The notes under the pieces were generated by a model. That model saw only the letters and a program-made list of their open reading frames with translations. It had not been told where the DNA came from and did not search any database. The translations under genes were made by a program, and so were the position numbers. Positions 52,844-62,017 of a stretch of 64,000 nucleotides of DNA are shown here, in pieces. This stretch comes from DATLNM01 sp035536775 (lineage in GTDB: Bacteria; Actinomycetota; CADDZG01; WHSQ01), in contig DATLNM010000035.1 in NCBI GenBank assembly GCA_035536775.1, forward strand, positions 28,265-92,264. The letters run 5' to 3'. Within the stretch, counting starts at the first letter, position 1. Each line of letters starts with the position of its first letter.

Positions 52844-53239
52844 TCAGGCTTTGACCGGACCCCATTGACCGTCGGCCATGTTCTCGGGCATCGCTTTGCA
52901 AACACAGAACTCGTTGCCCTCGGGGTCGGTCATCACGATCCAGATGTCACCCTCGTCGCGATCGAAGCGCTTCACCCGGCGCGCGCCGAGTGCCTCGATG
53001 CGCGCCGCCTCCGCTTCCTCGTCGAGAACGTACAGATCGATGTGCAGACGGTTCTTGCCGGTGCGGGGCTCCGGTACCTTCTGCAAGTAGATGCGGGGCC
53101 CGAGCTCACGCTTGTCCTTGAGCTGTGCCTCAGTGTCGGAGCGGTGCGCGATCCGATAGTCGAGAGCCCCCGCCCAGAACTCGGCCATCACTTCGACGTC
53201 GTTACAGTCGACACCGACGTTACCGAGCTTCACCTGCAC
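52844..53239 (-). CDS. VOC/glyoxalase-like protein
   Basis: 131 aa, GTG start. VOC pattern with VKLGNVGVDCNDVEVMAEFW, HIDLYVLDEEAEAA and TDPEGNEFCV. The usual His/Glu metal ligands are partly visible (HIDLYV). It overlaps the start-side gene by 10 bp, so is coupled to it. Function uncertain. Confidence 0.8.
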   Translation of the reverse strand: MQVKLGNVGVDCNDVEVMAEFWAGALDYRIAHRSDTEAQLKDKRELGPRIYLQKVPEPRTGKNRLHIDLYVLDEEAEAARIEALGARRVKRFDRDEGDIWIVMTDPEGNEFCVCKAMPENMADGQWGPVKA

Positions 53240-53463
53240 AGGGCGGCCTCCGCAGCTTCGGATCCCGCGAGCTTGCGGCCCGTGCGGACCAGGAGCACAC
53301 CGATCACGGCGCGCACGCCGTCCCGGGCCGAGTCGCGTGAGGCAGGGCGCGCGGTGGCGTGCCTCCGGGCCGCGGCGTCGCTCACGCGATGCGCGTGCTC
53401 GGCCTCGTGGATGAGCTGCTCACGCCTTCCGTCGGCCATCTCAGCGAGGATGGTGGGGTGCAT
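53230..53463 (-). CDS. Small helical protein upstream of VOC gene
   Basis: 77 aa, MHPTILAEMADGRREQLIHE, then a basic/Ala-rich region and a weakly hydrophobic end. The ATG at 53463 is chosen because AAGGAGG lies seven bases before it. Similar short proteins appear, from memory, in actinobacterial genomes, without function. Its divergent partner is the CGNR gene, with a palindrome-rich gap between them. Confidence 0.6.
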   Translation of the reverse strand: MHPTILAEMADGRREQLIHEAEHAHRVSDAAARRHATARPASRDSARDGVRAVIGVLLVRTGRKLAGSEAAEAALCR

Positions 53464-53510
53464 GAGATGCCTCCTTCCCTCGGTCTCGCCAGCCAAGTTC
53501 CCCCTGGCCA

Positions 53511-53569
53511 GTAACTAGTGAACACGCTATAGTGGTTAGCGTAACCTGTCAAGTCAGATAGCTAGTTAC
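53511..53569. promoter_or_regulatory. Divergent promoter region with three GTAAC palindromes
   Basis: GTAACTAG (53511-53518) is mirrored by CTAGTTAC (53562-53569), and GGTTAGCGTAACC (53534-53546) is itself palindromic, so four GTAAC/GTTAC half-sites occur. A -10-like TATAGT (53528-53533) with a TGGCCA -35-like hexamer 17 bp upstream lies inside. Likely operator of the CGNR protein or another regulator controlling both directions. Confidence 0.5.
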
Positions 53570-53583
53570 GAGAGGAATCGATC

Positions 53584-54144
53584 ATGGCAGGCCGTGGCCC
53601 CGCTCCAGGGCTCCTCGAGGCCGTGCGCTCGTTCATCAACACCTACGACGTCGACCTTCCAGAAGACTCATTGACGACACCGGGGGATCTCGTCTCGTGG
53701 CTCGCCGGACACGACCTGATCGACGCAGAGGCGACCGCCACACGTCGTCAACTCGCAGCGGCGATGAGGATCCGAGATGCGCTTCGGGTGCTGGCGCTTG
53801 CTAACAACGGAGACGAGAACGCTGATGTTCGGTCCGCCTGGAGTGCATTGGATGAAGCCGCCGAGGCCGCCGCTGTGATGCTGCGGTTCTCTTCTGAGGG
53901 CCCTCTGCTGGAACCCGAGAAAGAGGGTATCGAGAAGGCGCTGGGCACGATCCTGGTCGGGGTAGCAGAAGCGATGGCAGACGGAACCTGGGCGCGGCTG
54001 AAGGTGTGCCGTGATGACACCTGCGCTTGGGTGTTCTACGACCACTCTAAGAACCGCTCTAGTACCTGGTGCGCGATGGGTGTCTGTGGGAACCGCGCCA
54101 AGGCGCGCGCCTACCGGGCGCGCCAAGCCACCTCGCAGACATGA
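53584..54144 (+). CDS. CGNR zinc-finger (ABATE-domain) regulator
   Basis: 186 aa. An N-terminal ABATE-like helical domain (about 10-135) is followed by a CGNR zinc finger: VCRDDTCAWVFYDHSKNRS, WCAMGVCGNRAKARAYR. The four Cys are present. Proteins of this kind are putative transcriptional regulators, often stress related. Overlaps the glycosylase gene by ATGA, suggesting that it controls it. Confidence 0.88.
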   Translation: MAGRGPAPGLLEAVRSFINTYDVDLPEDSLTTPGDLVSWLAGHDLIDAEATATRRQLAAAMRIRDALRVLALANNGDENADVRSAWSALDEAAEAAAVMLRFSSEGPLLEPEKEGIEKALGTILVGVAEAMADGTWARLKVCRDDTCAWVFYDHSKNRSSTWCAMGVCGNRAKARAYRARQATSQT

Positions 54145-55082
54145 CGACATCGTTCACGGTGCCGCTGCGCGGCGCCGGGGGAGAGCCCGTCGACCTGTGG
54201 CGGACACTGCAGTCTCACGGACTGACCGAGCTCCCCCCTATGTCTGTCGATCCCGACGAGCGCGCTCTGACGGTGACCCTCCCCGTCGGACGCGGGCGCG
54301 CACGAACGGTCACGATCGAGAGCGCGGGTGTCCGGCGCGTCCGGTGCACGATTCACGGCCGGCCCCCAGCAAATACCGCGCAGGGTGTGATCGAGCGCGG
54401 CATCACTCACATCCTTCGACTCGACGAGGATCTATCTGAGTTCTACGAGCAAGCCGCCCAGGACCCCGATCTGGCGTGGGCGGCATCGGGGGCGGGACGC
54501 ATGCTTCGCAGCGCGTCGACGTTCGAAGAGGTCGTCAAGACGGTGTGCACGACCAACTGTTCCTGGGGTGCGACGACGAAGATGATCGGAGCGCTCGTCG
54601 CCAACCTCGGCGCACGCGCGCCGGGCGCGCCGGCAGACGGCGCCGCCGGGCGCGCCTTTCCCACACCGGTAGTGATGGCGGCACAGCCTGAGAGCTTCTA
54701 CAGGGACGTCATCCGCTCGGGCTACCGCGGTCGCTATTTCATCGCGCTGGCGACATCCGTGGCCGACGGCACCGTGGATCTCGAGGCGCTGGCGGCGGCC
54801 CCTCGCGACGAGCTCGACGACGACGAGCTCGAACGACAACTGCTCGCCCTGCCCGGAGTCGGGCCGTATGCCGCGGCGCACATCATGATGATGATCGGGC
54901 GCTACTCACGGTTGATCCTCGACTCGTGGACCCGGCCGAAGTACGCGCGCCTCGTGGGCAAGAAGACCGTTCCGGACAAAGCGATCGTCACGCGTTTTCG
55001 TCGATACGGCAGTTATGCGGGACTCGCGTTCTGGTTGTTCCTCACGCATGATTGGATCGAGGATGTGCCGGCGAAGGCCTAG
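54141..55082 (+). CDS. HhH-GPD DNA glycosylase (AlkA-like), first copy
   Basis: 313 aa. The helix-hairpin-helix LLALPGVGPYAAAHIMM and catalytic Asp in LILDSWTRPKYA are present; a cysteine pair with 4-Cys iron-sulfur site is absent. Probably excises alkylated or otherwise damaged bases. ATGA overlap with the CGNR regulator links repair to that regulator. The convergent neighbour overlaps by 4 bp. A second AlkA-type gene is at 59168-60106. Confidence 0.85.
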   Translation: MTTSFTVPLRGAGGEPVDLWRTLQSHGLTELPPMSVDPDERALTVTLPVGRGRARTVTIESAGVRRVRCTIHGRPPANTAQGVIERGITHILRLDEDLSEFYEQAAQDPDLAWAASGAGRMLRSASTFEEVVKTVCTTNCSWGATTKMIGALVANLGARAPGAPADGAAGRAFPTPVVMAAQPESFYRDVIRSGYRGRYFIALATSVADGTVDLEALAAAPRDELDDDELERQLLALPGVGPYAAAHIMMMIGRYSRLILDSWTRPKYARLVGKKTVPDKAIVTRFRRYGSYAGLAFWLFLTHDWIEDVPAKA

Positions 55083-55882
55083 TTGTTCTCGATCCCGCAC
55101 TCTTTGATGCCGTAGCGATCCGCCTTTTTCCGGAATTGTGTGGCGAACCTCGTGGCCGTGCCGTCGGCGCGCGCGAAAGCTGCTTCCTCGTCGTTCTTGG
55201 CTGCTGCGATCGCCTCGTCGAGGAACCGAAGCGATTTCGACAGCGCTCCGATCATCTTCTCGACCTTCTTTTCATCACGGCGCGGAGGTTCGAGGCCACT
55301 TAAGCCTGAATGCAGCGTGCGGTTGATCTCCTTCACGCGCTGCGCAAAGCGAATGAGCTCTCGTTCGTTTGTCGGCGGCGGGAGGTTCTGCTGGAACTCC
55401 CGTGCTTCGGCGCATAGAACGTCGGCATCTGCGATGAAAGCCGCCTTCATCTCGGCGCGAGTCAGCGCCTCGTCCGGGTCGCCGTTTCCAGGGTCGTCGC
55501 CGTTACCGAACAATGCGGAGGCGAGGAATACCAGCACCACGAGCCCGACCAGGCCGCCGACGGTCCACATCCAGAGGTTCCCGCGTGATTCAGGCCCCAT
55601 GACGCTTGGAAACCTGCTGGTCTCTTGGTAGTCGCCGACATCGTCGTCATCCCAAGTCCCGGTCCCTGCGTGCGCGGGTGAGACCGCGGGTCCGGCCGCG
55701 AGGGGCTCGGTCGCGTCGCCCTCGCTGATGCGCAGGTGGTCCGGCACCGAAGGAGGGAGGGGGGCAGGTGGCGGTTCGCTCGCGGAGCGGGTCCACACTT
55801 GCTCCGCGAGATCCCACCGGTACCACGTTCCGCCTGGGCCCTTCAGCCACCAGATCCCGTCGCGGTGGAAGGGTTCGTTCAA
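55079..55882 (-). CDS. Single-span membrane protein with WW-like N-terminus
   Basis: 267 aa from TTG at 55882, whose TTGA overlaps the stop of the upstream Rieske oxidoreductase; the longer frame to 56314 lies wholly antisense-in-frame over that gene and is rejected. The N-terminus NEPFHRDGIWWLKGPGGTWY resembles the short Trp-rich modules of actinobacterial membrane proteins; then a Pro/acidic region, a TM helix (about 122-143) and an external helical domain with two Cys (VLCAEA, IKECGI). Function unknown. Confidence 0.65.
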   Translation of the reverse strand: MNEPFHRDGIWWLKGPGGTWYRWDLAEQVWTRSASEPPPAPLPPSVPDHLRISEGDATEPLAAGPAVSPAHAGTGTWDDDDVGDYQETSRFPSVMGPESRGNLWMWTVGGLVGLVVLVFLASALFGNGDDPGNGDPDEALTRAEMKAAFIADADVLCAEAREFQQNLPPPTNERELIRFAQRVKEINRTLHSGLSGLEPPRRDEKKVEKMIGALSKSLRFLDEAIAAAKNDEEAAFARADGTATRFATQFRKKADRYGIKECGIENN

Positions 55883-57381
55883 GGATCTATCGCCTCGAGA
55901 TCTTTCGTCGCGGGTCCCTGGATCACGCGTCCGTCCAGCGCGAAACGCGAACCGTGGCAGGGACAGTCCCAACTCTTCTCTGCATCGTTGAAGCCCACTA
56001 TGCACCCGAGGTGCGTGCACACGGCGGATACGCACGACAGTTTCCCGGCCTCGTCGCGGTACGCACCGATCGTCCGTCCGTTCGACTTCACCACAGCGCC
56101 GGTGCCGGGTGCTAGCGCATCGAGTGGCGGCTTCGAGCGGATCCTGTCGCCGACCCAATGTGCCGCGACCTTGGCGTTCTCCTGGATGAACGTCGAGGCG
56201 GACTCCGCCGGCTTGATGCGCGACGAGTCGTATAGGTAGGCCCAAGGGTTGTCGCGGCCGAGGATCAGGTCCGAAAGGATCATCCCGCCGAGCGTTCCAT
56301 TGGTCATACCCCACCCGCCGTAGCCCGTCGTCGTGTAGAGGTGGTCGGAGCTACGCGTGAGACGTCCGGTGTACGGCACGAGATCGACGGAGTAGTTGTC
56401 CTGCGTCGACCACCGGAACAGGAAGTCCTGGACTCCGAAGTGTCGCCGTCCGAAATCCTCGAGGCCCTCATAGAACCTTGTCGTGTCTTGCACCTCGCCG
56501 GGACGGTGGTGCTCGCCGCCAATGATCAGCACGTGGCCGGTCTTGTAGCGCGCGAGGCGAAGCGACCTCATCGGTTCGTCAACCGAGATAAACATCCCGG
56601 CCGGTGCCTTGGTACGAGCGATCTTGCCCGCAACTGCATAGGACCTCGTGGGGTGGACGCGAGCGAAGTAGAGACCGCGGTCGAACACCGGCATGTGCGT
56701 CGCGATGATCACGTCGGCGGCCGTCATCGTTCCCAGCGATGTCGTGACGGTGCACGGCTCGCCGTCGGAGACGTCGGTAACGACGGTCTCCTCGAAGACA
56801 TGGCTACCTCCGCCTGGAATCATCCGTGCGAGCGCGAGCAGGTATTTACGTGGATGGAACTGCGACTGTCCGTCGAGCCGCACGGCTCCCCTGACCTCGT
56901 AGGGGAGCGGGGTGTCGGTCGCGAACGAAGCATCCAGGCCCGCGTCGCGCTCTGCCTGAACTTCATTTCTCACTTTGTCGACCTGAGAAGCATCCGTCGT
57001 GTACACGTAGTTGACGGCCTCGTCGAGATCGCAATCGATCGCGTGCTCCTCCACGGTCGCGCGGATGAGCTCCATAGCTGCTGTCTGTGACTCGGCGTAC
57101 GTGCGCGCCGCCTCGGCACCGTGCTTGCCTTCGATCTCGGAATAGATGAGTCCGTGCCCCGCCGTTACCTTCGCTGTTGTGTATCCGGTGACGCCGTGCA
57201 GGATGCGTTTGGACTCGATGACGGCGACGCTCTTGCCCGCGCTCTTCAAGAGGTGCGCTGCGGAAAGCCCGGCGATGCCGCCGCCGACGACGGCGACGTC
57301 GACGTGGGTCCCCTTCTGCAGCGGAGGATAGGAGGTGGGATCGGTCGTCGCGATCCACAGCGACGGGTTGGGGGGCTTCAT
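55879..57381 (-). CDS. FAD-dependent oxidoreductase with C-terminal Rieske domain
   Basis: 500 aa. DAO-type FAD domain with VDVAVVGGGIAGLSAAHLLK and TTTGYGGWGMTNGTLGG; a C-terminal Rieske 2Fe-2S domain with CTHLGC and CPCHGSRF giving the two His and two Cys ligands. From memory, such fusions are common in actinobacteria and act on small amines or other donors; the substrate is not known. It is divergent from the transglycosylase lipoprotein. Confidence 0.9.
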   Translation of the reverse strand: MKPPNPSLWIATTDPTSYPPLQKGTHVDVAVVGGGIAGLSAAHLLKSAGKSVAVIESKRILHGVTGYTTAKVTAGHGLIYSEIEGKHGAEAARTYAESQTAAMELIRATVEEHAIDCDLDEAVNYVYTTDASQVDKVRNEVQAERDAGLDASFATDTPLPYEVRGAVRLDGQSQFHPRKYLLALARMIPGGGSHVFEETVVTDVSDGEPCTVTTSLGTMTAADVIIATHMPVFDRGLYFARVHPTRSYAVAGKIARTKAPAGMFISVDEPMRSLRLARYKTGHVLIIGGEHHRPGEVQDTTRFYEGLEDFGRRHFGVQDFLFRWSTQDNYSVDLVPYTGRLTRSSDHLYTTTGYGGWGMTNGTLGGMILSDLILGRDNPWAYLYDSSRIKPAESASTFIQENAKVAAHWVGDRIRSKPPLDALAPGTGAVVKSNGRTIGAYRDEAGKLSCVSAVCTHLGCIVGFNDAEKSWDCPCHGSRFALDGRVIQGPATKDLEAIDP

Positions 57382-57435
57382 CCCTGCGACGTACCCATGC
57401 AGGTGGGTTCCACACCCTGCCTTACGATCGTGCTC

Positions 57436-58380
57436 ATGATCCGGATATCGCGCCTTCTCATCGTCCTTGTCCTGCCGATGATTATCGCCGCGGGATGCAG
57501 CGAACCCCCCTCAGGCGTCGCCGTGCGCGCCGCGGCGACCACCACTACTCCCACTGCGGCCCCGGCCTCTCCATCACCCAGCCCGTCACCGACCGCCGAG
57601 TCGTTCGCGCCAGAGCCGGATAAGGGGCTCCCCCGGCGTCCCGATCGGATCGTGCGCGCCCTTGCCAAGGTCGATGCTGCCCTCGGGGAATCCATCGCGG
57701 CGTGGCTCGCCGAAGGCACGCCTTCGCAGGGCCCGCCTCCGGAGCTCGTGGTGCTCCAAGCCCTCTACGGGCAGCGGTTGTCGCGCATGATGGTGCGCCG
57801 CCCGCAGCTCGGACGTGAAGTCATAGCGCGCCTCGATGGAGCATTAAAGGAGAAGACCAAGAGCAATTTCTTCGCGGGCCGGCGCTTACGCTTGCTGGTC
57901 ACTCCCGTCGATCCTGACTTCGAGTTCAAGACCGGACGCGCCGAACCTGCCGGAGACCTCCTCCGCTATTACAAGCGTGCCGAGAAACGCTTCGGCGTCG
58001 ACTGGGAGATCCTCGCAGCGGTCAACATGGTCGAGACGCGCTTCAACAAGATCCGGTCGAACAGCTCGGCGGGCGCACAGGGCCCGATGCAGTTCATGCC
58101 CGCGACGTGGGAGGCATACGGGATGGGCGGCGATGTGTACGACCCCTTCGACGCGATCATGGGGGCTGCCAACTATCTTGATGCGTCCGGCGCGCCCGAG
58201 GATTACAGGAAAGCGCTGTACGCGTACAACCACGCGGATGCCTACGTCGATGCGGTGATCGCATACACGAACGTCATGCGGCGGGATCCAGAGAGGTTCT
58301 TCGAGTACTACAACTGGCAGGTCTACGTCATCACGACCGAGGGTGACAAGCGCCTTACCGGTCCCGGCCGAAAGCACTAG
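57436..58380 (+). CDS. Lytic murein transglycosylase lipoprotein (SLT family)
   Basis: 314 aa. Lipobox IIAAGC near residue 20 after a short hydrophobic leader; a Thr/Pro/Ser-rich linker; then the SLT domain from WEILAAVNMVETRFNKI, with catalytic Glu in MVETRF, AGAQGPMQFMPATWEAYG and ALYAYNHADAYVDAV. Predicted to cleave peptidoglycan strands outside the membrane, in wall turnover or secretion. The ATG at 57436 starts the lipoprotein leader; the frame upstream to 57121 is antisense to the Rieske gene. Confidence 0.88.
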   Translation: MIRISRLLIVLVLPMIIAAGCSEPPSGVAVRAAATTTTPTAAPASPSPSPSPTAESFAPEPDKGLPRRPDRIVRALAKVDAALGESIAAWLAEGTPSQGPPPELVVLQALYGQRLSRMMVRRPQLGREVIARLDGALKEKTKSNFFAGRRLRLLVTPVDPDFEFKTGRAEPAGDLLRYYKRAEKRFGVDWEILAAVNMVETRFNKIRSNSSAGAQGPMQFMPATWEAYGMGGDVYDPFDAIMGAANYLDASGAPEDYRKALYAYNHADAYVDAVIAYTNVMRRDPERFFEYYNWQVYVITTEGDKRLTGPGRKH

Positions 58381-58412
58381 CACCGGGGGCCCTCAAAGGG
58401 CATACTCGTGCG

Positions 58413-59180
58413 GTGAGCCTTACGCAGACTTGCGGGGTCTGTAGCCTCGTTTATTCAGCCGTTGACCCACGCTGTCCACGCTGCGGGTTCGGCTCGGGGT
58501 CGGCAGCTCCGCCCACCTCCGGCGGCGGACCTGCGCAGGGAGCCCCCGTAACGGCAGCCCCGATCGACCCGAACCAGGCCGCGGTCGGCCAGATCGTCGC
58601 TGCGGTCTCGAGCCTCACGGGCGGCACCGTGGGGGCATCGGGCACATCGTGGACCCCGGCGACGCCGACGTCATGGTCCCCACAGACCGCCCAAGCCATC
58701 AACCAGGCCGCCGCAGCAGACATGGTGCAGACCGCGGTCCGCTCCACCGGACGCGCCGGGGCGATCATCGCGCTCGTCGTGCTCGCGATGGTCGGAGGGA
58801 TCTTCTATGGCGTGTTCGGGTTCATCAACAACGTGACCGACAGCGTCTCGGACATCGGCGACACGGTCCGCACCGAGGTCGGGACCGCGTTCCAGGGTGG
58901 CAACGAGAACACCGTGACGGAGCTGACCGAAGCCCAGTGCAACCGTCTCTTCAAGAACCACCTAGGGGCGATGTTCACCGCGCTCGCAGAGGGCCGGGGC
59001 GAGGACCTCAGCGACGCGACGATCGGGGCCTCGACCGCGTTCGGGCCTGGCTCGCGCGAGTACTTCGCCCTCATCGATATCTTCTCGAACGCTGAGATCA
59101 GCAGTGCCGCCGCTCTCGGTGAGCCTAAGAAGGCGATGAAGAAGTCGTTGCCTCTGATCAAGAAAGCCTGCTCGAGGTAG
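58413..59180 (+). CDS. Zinc-ribbon membrane protein
   Basis: 255 aa, GTG start. N-terminal zinc ribbon CGVC(11)CPRC (about 7-24), a Gly/Pro/Ala linker, one TM helix (about 116-138) and an extracytoplasmic domain with EAQCNRLFKNHL and a last Cys in KKACSR. No named family beyond zinc-ribbon. Its stop (59178-59180) lies inside the apparent reading frame of the following glycosylase. Confidence 0.72.
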   Translation: MSLTQTCGVCSLVYSAVDPRCPRCGFGSGSAAPPTSGGGPAQGAPVTAAPIDPNQAAVGQIVAAVSSLTGGTVGASGTSWTPATPTSWSPQTAQAINQAAAADMVQTAVRSTGRAGAIIALVVLAMVGGIFYGVFGFINNVTDSVSDIGDTVRTEVGTAFQGGNENTVTELTEAQCNRLFKNHLGAMFTALAEGRGEDLSDATIGASTAFGPGSREYFALIDIFSNAEISSAAALGEPKKAMKKSLPLIKKACSR

Positions 59181-60106
59181 TCACGAAGAAGGAAAGGGTC
59201 TTCCGCGCGCAGCTGCCGGTCGATCTCGGCCTCACGCTGCGACCCCTCCGTCAGGGTTTCGGCGACCCATCGGTCCGCTTCGAGAGGAACAGCGTCGCGT
59301 GGCGTGCCACGCGCACGCCCGAAGGCCCGGGAACGCAACGCATATCGGCCTCGCGCGGCGAGATCCACGTCACCGCGTGGGGGCCGGGGGCGCAATGGCT
59401 CCTCGATGCCGCGCCCGATCTCCTCGGAGCGCGCGACGACCCCAGTGGTTTCGAACCGCGTCATCCCGTCCTCAGACGACTGCACCACCAGCTGCCCGGC
59501 CTCCGGTTGTGCCGCTCGGCGGCGGTCGTCGAGACGATGATCCCGACCGTGATCGCTCAGAAGGTCCAGAGCGTGTCGGCGCACCGCTCCTACCACGCGC
59601 TGATCCGCCGCTTCGGCGAGCGCGCACCCGGCCCCGCGCCCCTGATGCTCCCGCCCGAGCCGGCCGCGCTGTGCCGGATGCCGTACCACCTCTTCCACCC
59701 ACTCGGGCTCGAGAAGCGCCGTGCCGACATCCTGCGAGGCGCGTGCTCATACGCCCGTCGTCTGGAAGAAACGCTCGCGCTCGCCGGACCGGATGGCAGT
59801 GCGCGCTTCGATGACGCCAAGAAGCTCTACACCGCGATCCCAGGCATCGGGCCGTGGACGGCCGCGATCGTGTCCGAGGTGGCGCTTGGTGACCCCGATG
59901 CCGTACCCGTGGGGGACTACAACGTGCCGAACCTCGTGTCGTGGGTGCTCGCGGGGGAGCCGAGGGGCGATGACGCCCGCATGCTCGAGCTGCTCGAGCC
60001 GTACCGAGGCCACCGTGGACGGGCGATCCGCCTGCTCGAGGCCGGCGGCTCGCACCCGCCGTCGTACGGTCCCCGGCACCCGATCCGCCGGATCGCCAAG
60101 ATCTAG
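59168..60106 (+). CDS. AlkA-type DNA glycosylase, no canonical start codon
   Basis: About 312 aa. Full-length AlkA family layout: N-terminal domain FRAQLPVDLGLTLRPLRQGF and RATRTPEGPGTQR, then HHH IPGIGPWTAAIV and catalytic Asp in VPVGDYNVPNLVSW. The frame is open from 59129, yet the first ATG, GTG or TTG in it is the TTG at 59507, which would remove about 110 residues of family sequence. The start must therefore be unusual; CTG at 59168, inside the end of the zinc-ribbon gene, is the best near-start but unproven. A sequence error or translational coupling are alternatives. Confidence 0.7.
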   Translation: MLEVVTKKERVFRAQLPVDLGLTLRPLRQGFGDPSVRFERNSVAWRATRTPEGPGTQRISASRGEIHVTAWGPGAQWLLDAAPDLLGARDDPSGFEPRHPVLRRLHHQLPGLRLCRSAAVVETMIPTVIAQKVQSVSAHRSYHALIRRFGERAPGPAPLMLPPEPAALCRMPYHLFHPLGLEKRRADILRGACSYARRLEETLALAGPDGSARFDDAKKLYTAIPGIGPWTAAIVSEVALGDPDAVPVGDYNVPNLVSWVLAGEPRGDDARMLELLEPYRGHRGRAIRLLEAGGSHPPSYGPRHPIRRIAKI

Positions 60107-60131
60107 AGCCTGGAGGAGAACCGGGCCTCGG

Positions 60132-60158
60132 AGTAGAACGACCCAAAGTAGAACAACC
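60132..60158 (+). repeat. AGTAGAAC direct repeat before CocE gene
   Basis: AGTAGAACGACC and AGTAGAACAACC, 15 bp apart, 35-60 bp upstream of the ATG at 60193. The short period could suit a direct-repeat-binding regulator; no other evidence. Confidence 0.35.
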
Positions 60159-60192
60159 AAGGGGCAAGTCCACCGACGCTGCGGAGGCTCAC

Positions 60193-62001
60193 ATGCGCGC
60201 TCTTTCCGTTCCTCGCCGTTTGATCGTCGCTCTAGTGGTCGCGATCGTCGGAGGTCTCCTGATCCCGATGACGCCGGCGCAGGCCGCGCCCACCGGCTAC
60301 GTGGAGATGAGCGACGGCACGCTGATCGCGATCAATCTGAGGTTCCCCGACAACTATCAGGAGGGCCGCTCCTACCCGACGGTCTTCGAGATGTCGGGTT
60401 ACGACGGGGGCTCTGCCGACGGCGAGGACCCCACGGGGGGTGAAGGCAGCCGTGGTCTGACCAAGATCTTCTACGACGACTACGTCACGGTGCACGCGTC
60501 GGTGCGCGGGACGGGGTGCTCGACCGGCGAGTTCGACCTCTTCTCGTGGCGCAGCGCGCTCGACGGGCGTGAGGTCATCGAGTGGATCGACGACCAATCG
60601 TGGTCCAACGGGCGCATCGGTCTCTACGGCCATTCCTACGGTGGGATCACCGGGTTCATGATCGGCGCGACGCGGCCACCGAGCCTCGACGCCATGTCGG
60701 TGTCGGGCCTGATCGACGACCTCTACCGAGGCATCGTCTACCCGGGCGGCGTCAGCAACTACGGTTTCCCTCTGCTATGGACGGGCGGCATCCGCCCTGT
60801 CTACGACGTCGGCGGTGGGACGTACGACGGGCTTTCCGAGGGCGACGGGCAGTGCGCGCAGAACCTCGGGGCCCATTCGCGCACGGTGCTGAACGATCCC
60901 ATCGTGCAAGGCCTTCAGGACACCGACAACACTTGGTTCCAGGTCCGCTCGCTGATCAACTACGCGGAGCGCATCTCGGTCCCGATACACATCACCGGCG
61001 CCTACCAGGACGAACAAACCGGCCCGAGGGGTCCGTACCACCTGTTCGAAGAGGTGAGAGGGATCCCGAAGCGACTGCTCATGACGAACGGTGATCACGG
61101 CACGCAGACCGGTCCCGAGCAGATCTGGCAAGACCGGCGCGCGTGGATGGATCACTGGGTGCAGGGAGAGAACAACGGTTTCGGCATGTGGCGACGAGGG
61201 ATGTCGCGCGCGCCGCAGTCCGTGACCGCGCTACTCGAGATGTCAGACGGCGTTGCCAAGGGACGCCTCGACTCGCCGACGTTCCCGATCGCAGGCACTC
61301 AGTGGACCGACTTCTACCTGCACGGCGAGGGCGGGCTCACCCAGGCGAAGCCGGGTGATGAGGGCTCGAGCATGTACGCGTCCGGCAGTGTGCGCCAGGG
61401 ATGGGTGTTCCAGGCGGGACACACCGCCGGCTCCCCGGTCACGACCGAATCTGGTCCCGACGAGCTGACGTTCTCGACACCGGAGTTCAAGCGTCCGACG
61501 GTCATCGCCGGCCCCTCGACCGCGACGCTGTTCATGTCGTCGACCGCGACGGATACAGAGGTCTTCGTTCAGCTGATAGACGAGGCTCCCGACGGAAGCC
61601 GCTACTACATCCAGCGGGGCATGCTGAAGGCGAGCCATCGCGCGATCGACCCGTTGCTCAGCGACAGGACGCGAGAGGGTCAGATCTACCGTCCTCACCG
61701 GCCACACACGAACCCCCGCGACATCATGCCGGGAGAGACCTACGAGTACCTCGTCGAGATCTTCCCCGTCGGCCACGTGTTCCGCCCGGGCCACAAGCTC
61801 GTGGTAAAGATCCACACACCGCCGATCGCCGACAGCTATTACGTGTACGTCCCGAAGCGCTTCCCGGGCGTTAACACGGTGTTCCACAACGCGGAGAACC
61901 CGTCGCACCTGACGTTGCCTCTCATTCCGGCGAACCGCGTGCGCCTAGGCCCCGAGCTCCCGCCCTGCTCCCTACAAGAGGTCCGCTGCATCCCCGGCTA
62001 A
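60193..62001 (+). CDS. Secreted CocE/NonD-family hydrolase (X-Pro peptidase S15-like)
   Basis: 602 aa. Signal peptide (cleavage near AQA-APT), S15/CocE catalytic core with RGTGCSTGEFD (oxyanion), GLYGHSYGGITG (Ser), ITGAYQDEQTG (Asp) and MTNGDHGTQ (His), and a C-terminal jelly-roll domain (about 375-590). Members hydrolyse esters or amides such as glutaryl-7-ACA or cocaine. Here the target is extracellular. A GGAGG precedes the ATG. Confidence 0.9.
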   Translation: MRALSVPRRLIVALVVAIVGGLLIPMTPAQAAPTGYVEMSDGTLIAINLRFPDNYQEGRSYPTVFEMSGYDGGSADGEDPTGGEGSRGLTKIFYDDYVTVHASVRGTGCSTGEFDLFSWRSALDGREVIEWIDDQSWSNGRIGLYGHSYGGITGFMIGATRPPSLDAMSVSGLIDDLYRGIVYPGGVSNYGFPLLWTGGIRPVYDVGGGTYDGLSEGDGQCAQNLGAHSRTVLNDPIVQGLQDTDNTWFQVRSLINYAERISVPIHITGAYQDEQTGPRGPYHLFEEVRGIPKRLLMTNGDHGTQTGPEQIWQDRRAWMDHWVQGENNGFGMWRRGMSRAPQSVTALLEMSDGVAKGRLDSPTFPIAGTQWTDFYLHGEGGLTQAKPGDEGSSMYASGSVRQGWVFQAGHTAGSPVTTESGPDELTFSTPEFKRPTVIAGPSTATLFMSSTATDTEVFVQLIDEAPDGSRYYIQRGMLKASHRAIDPLLSDRTREGQIYRPHRPHTNPRDIMPGETYEYLVEIFPVGHVFRPGHKLVVKIHTPPIADSYYVYVPKRFPGVNTVFHNAENPSHLTLPLIPANRVRLGPELPPCSLQEVRCIPG

Positions 62002-62017
62002 CCGGGGGGGGATCAAC

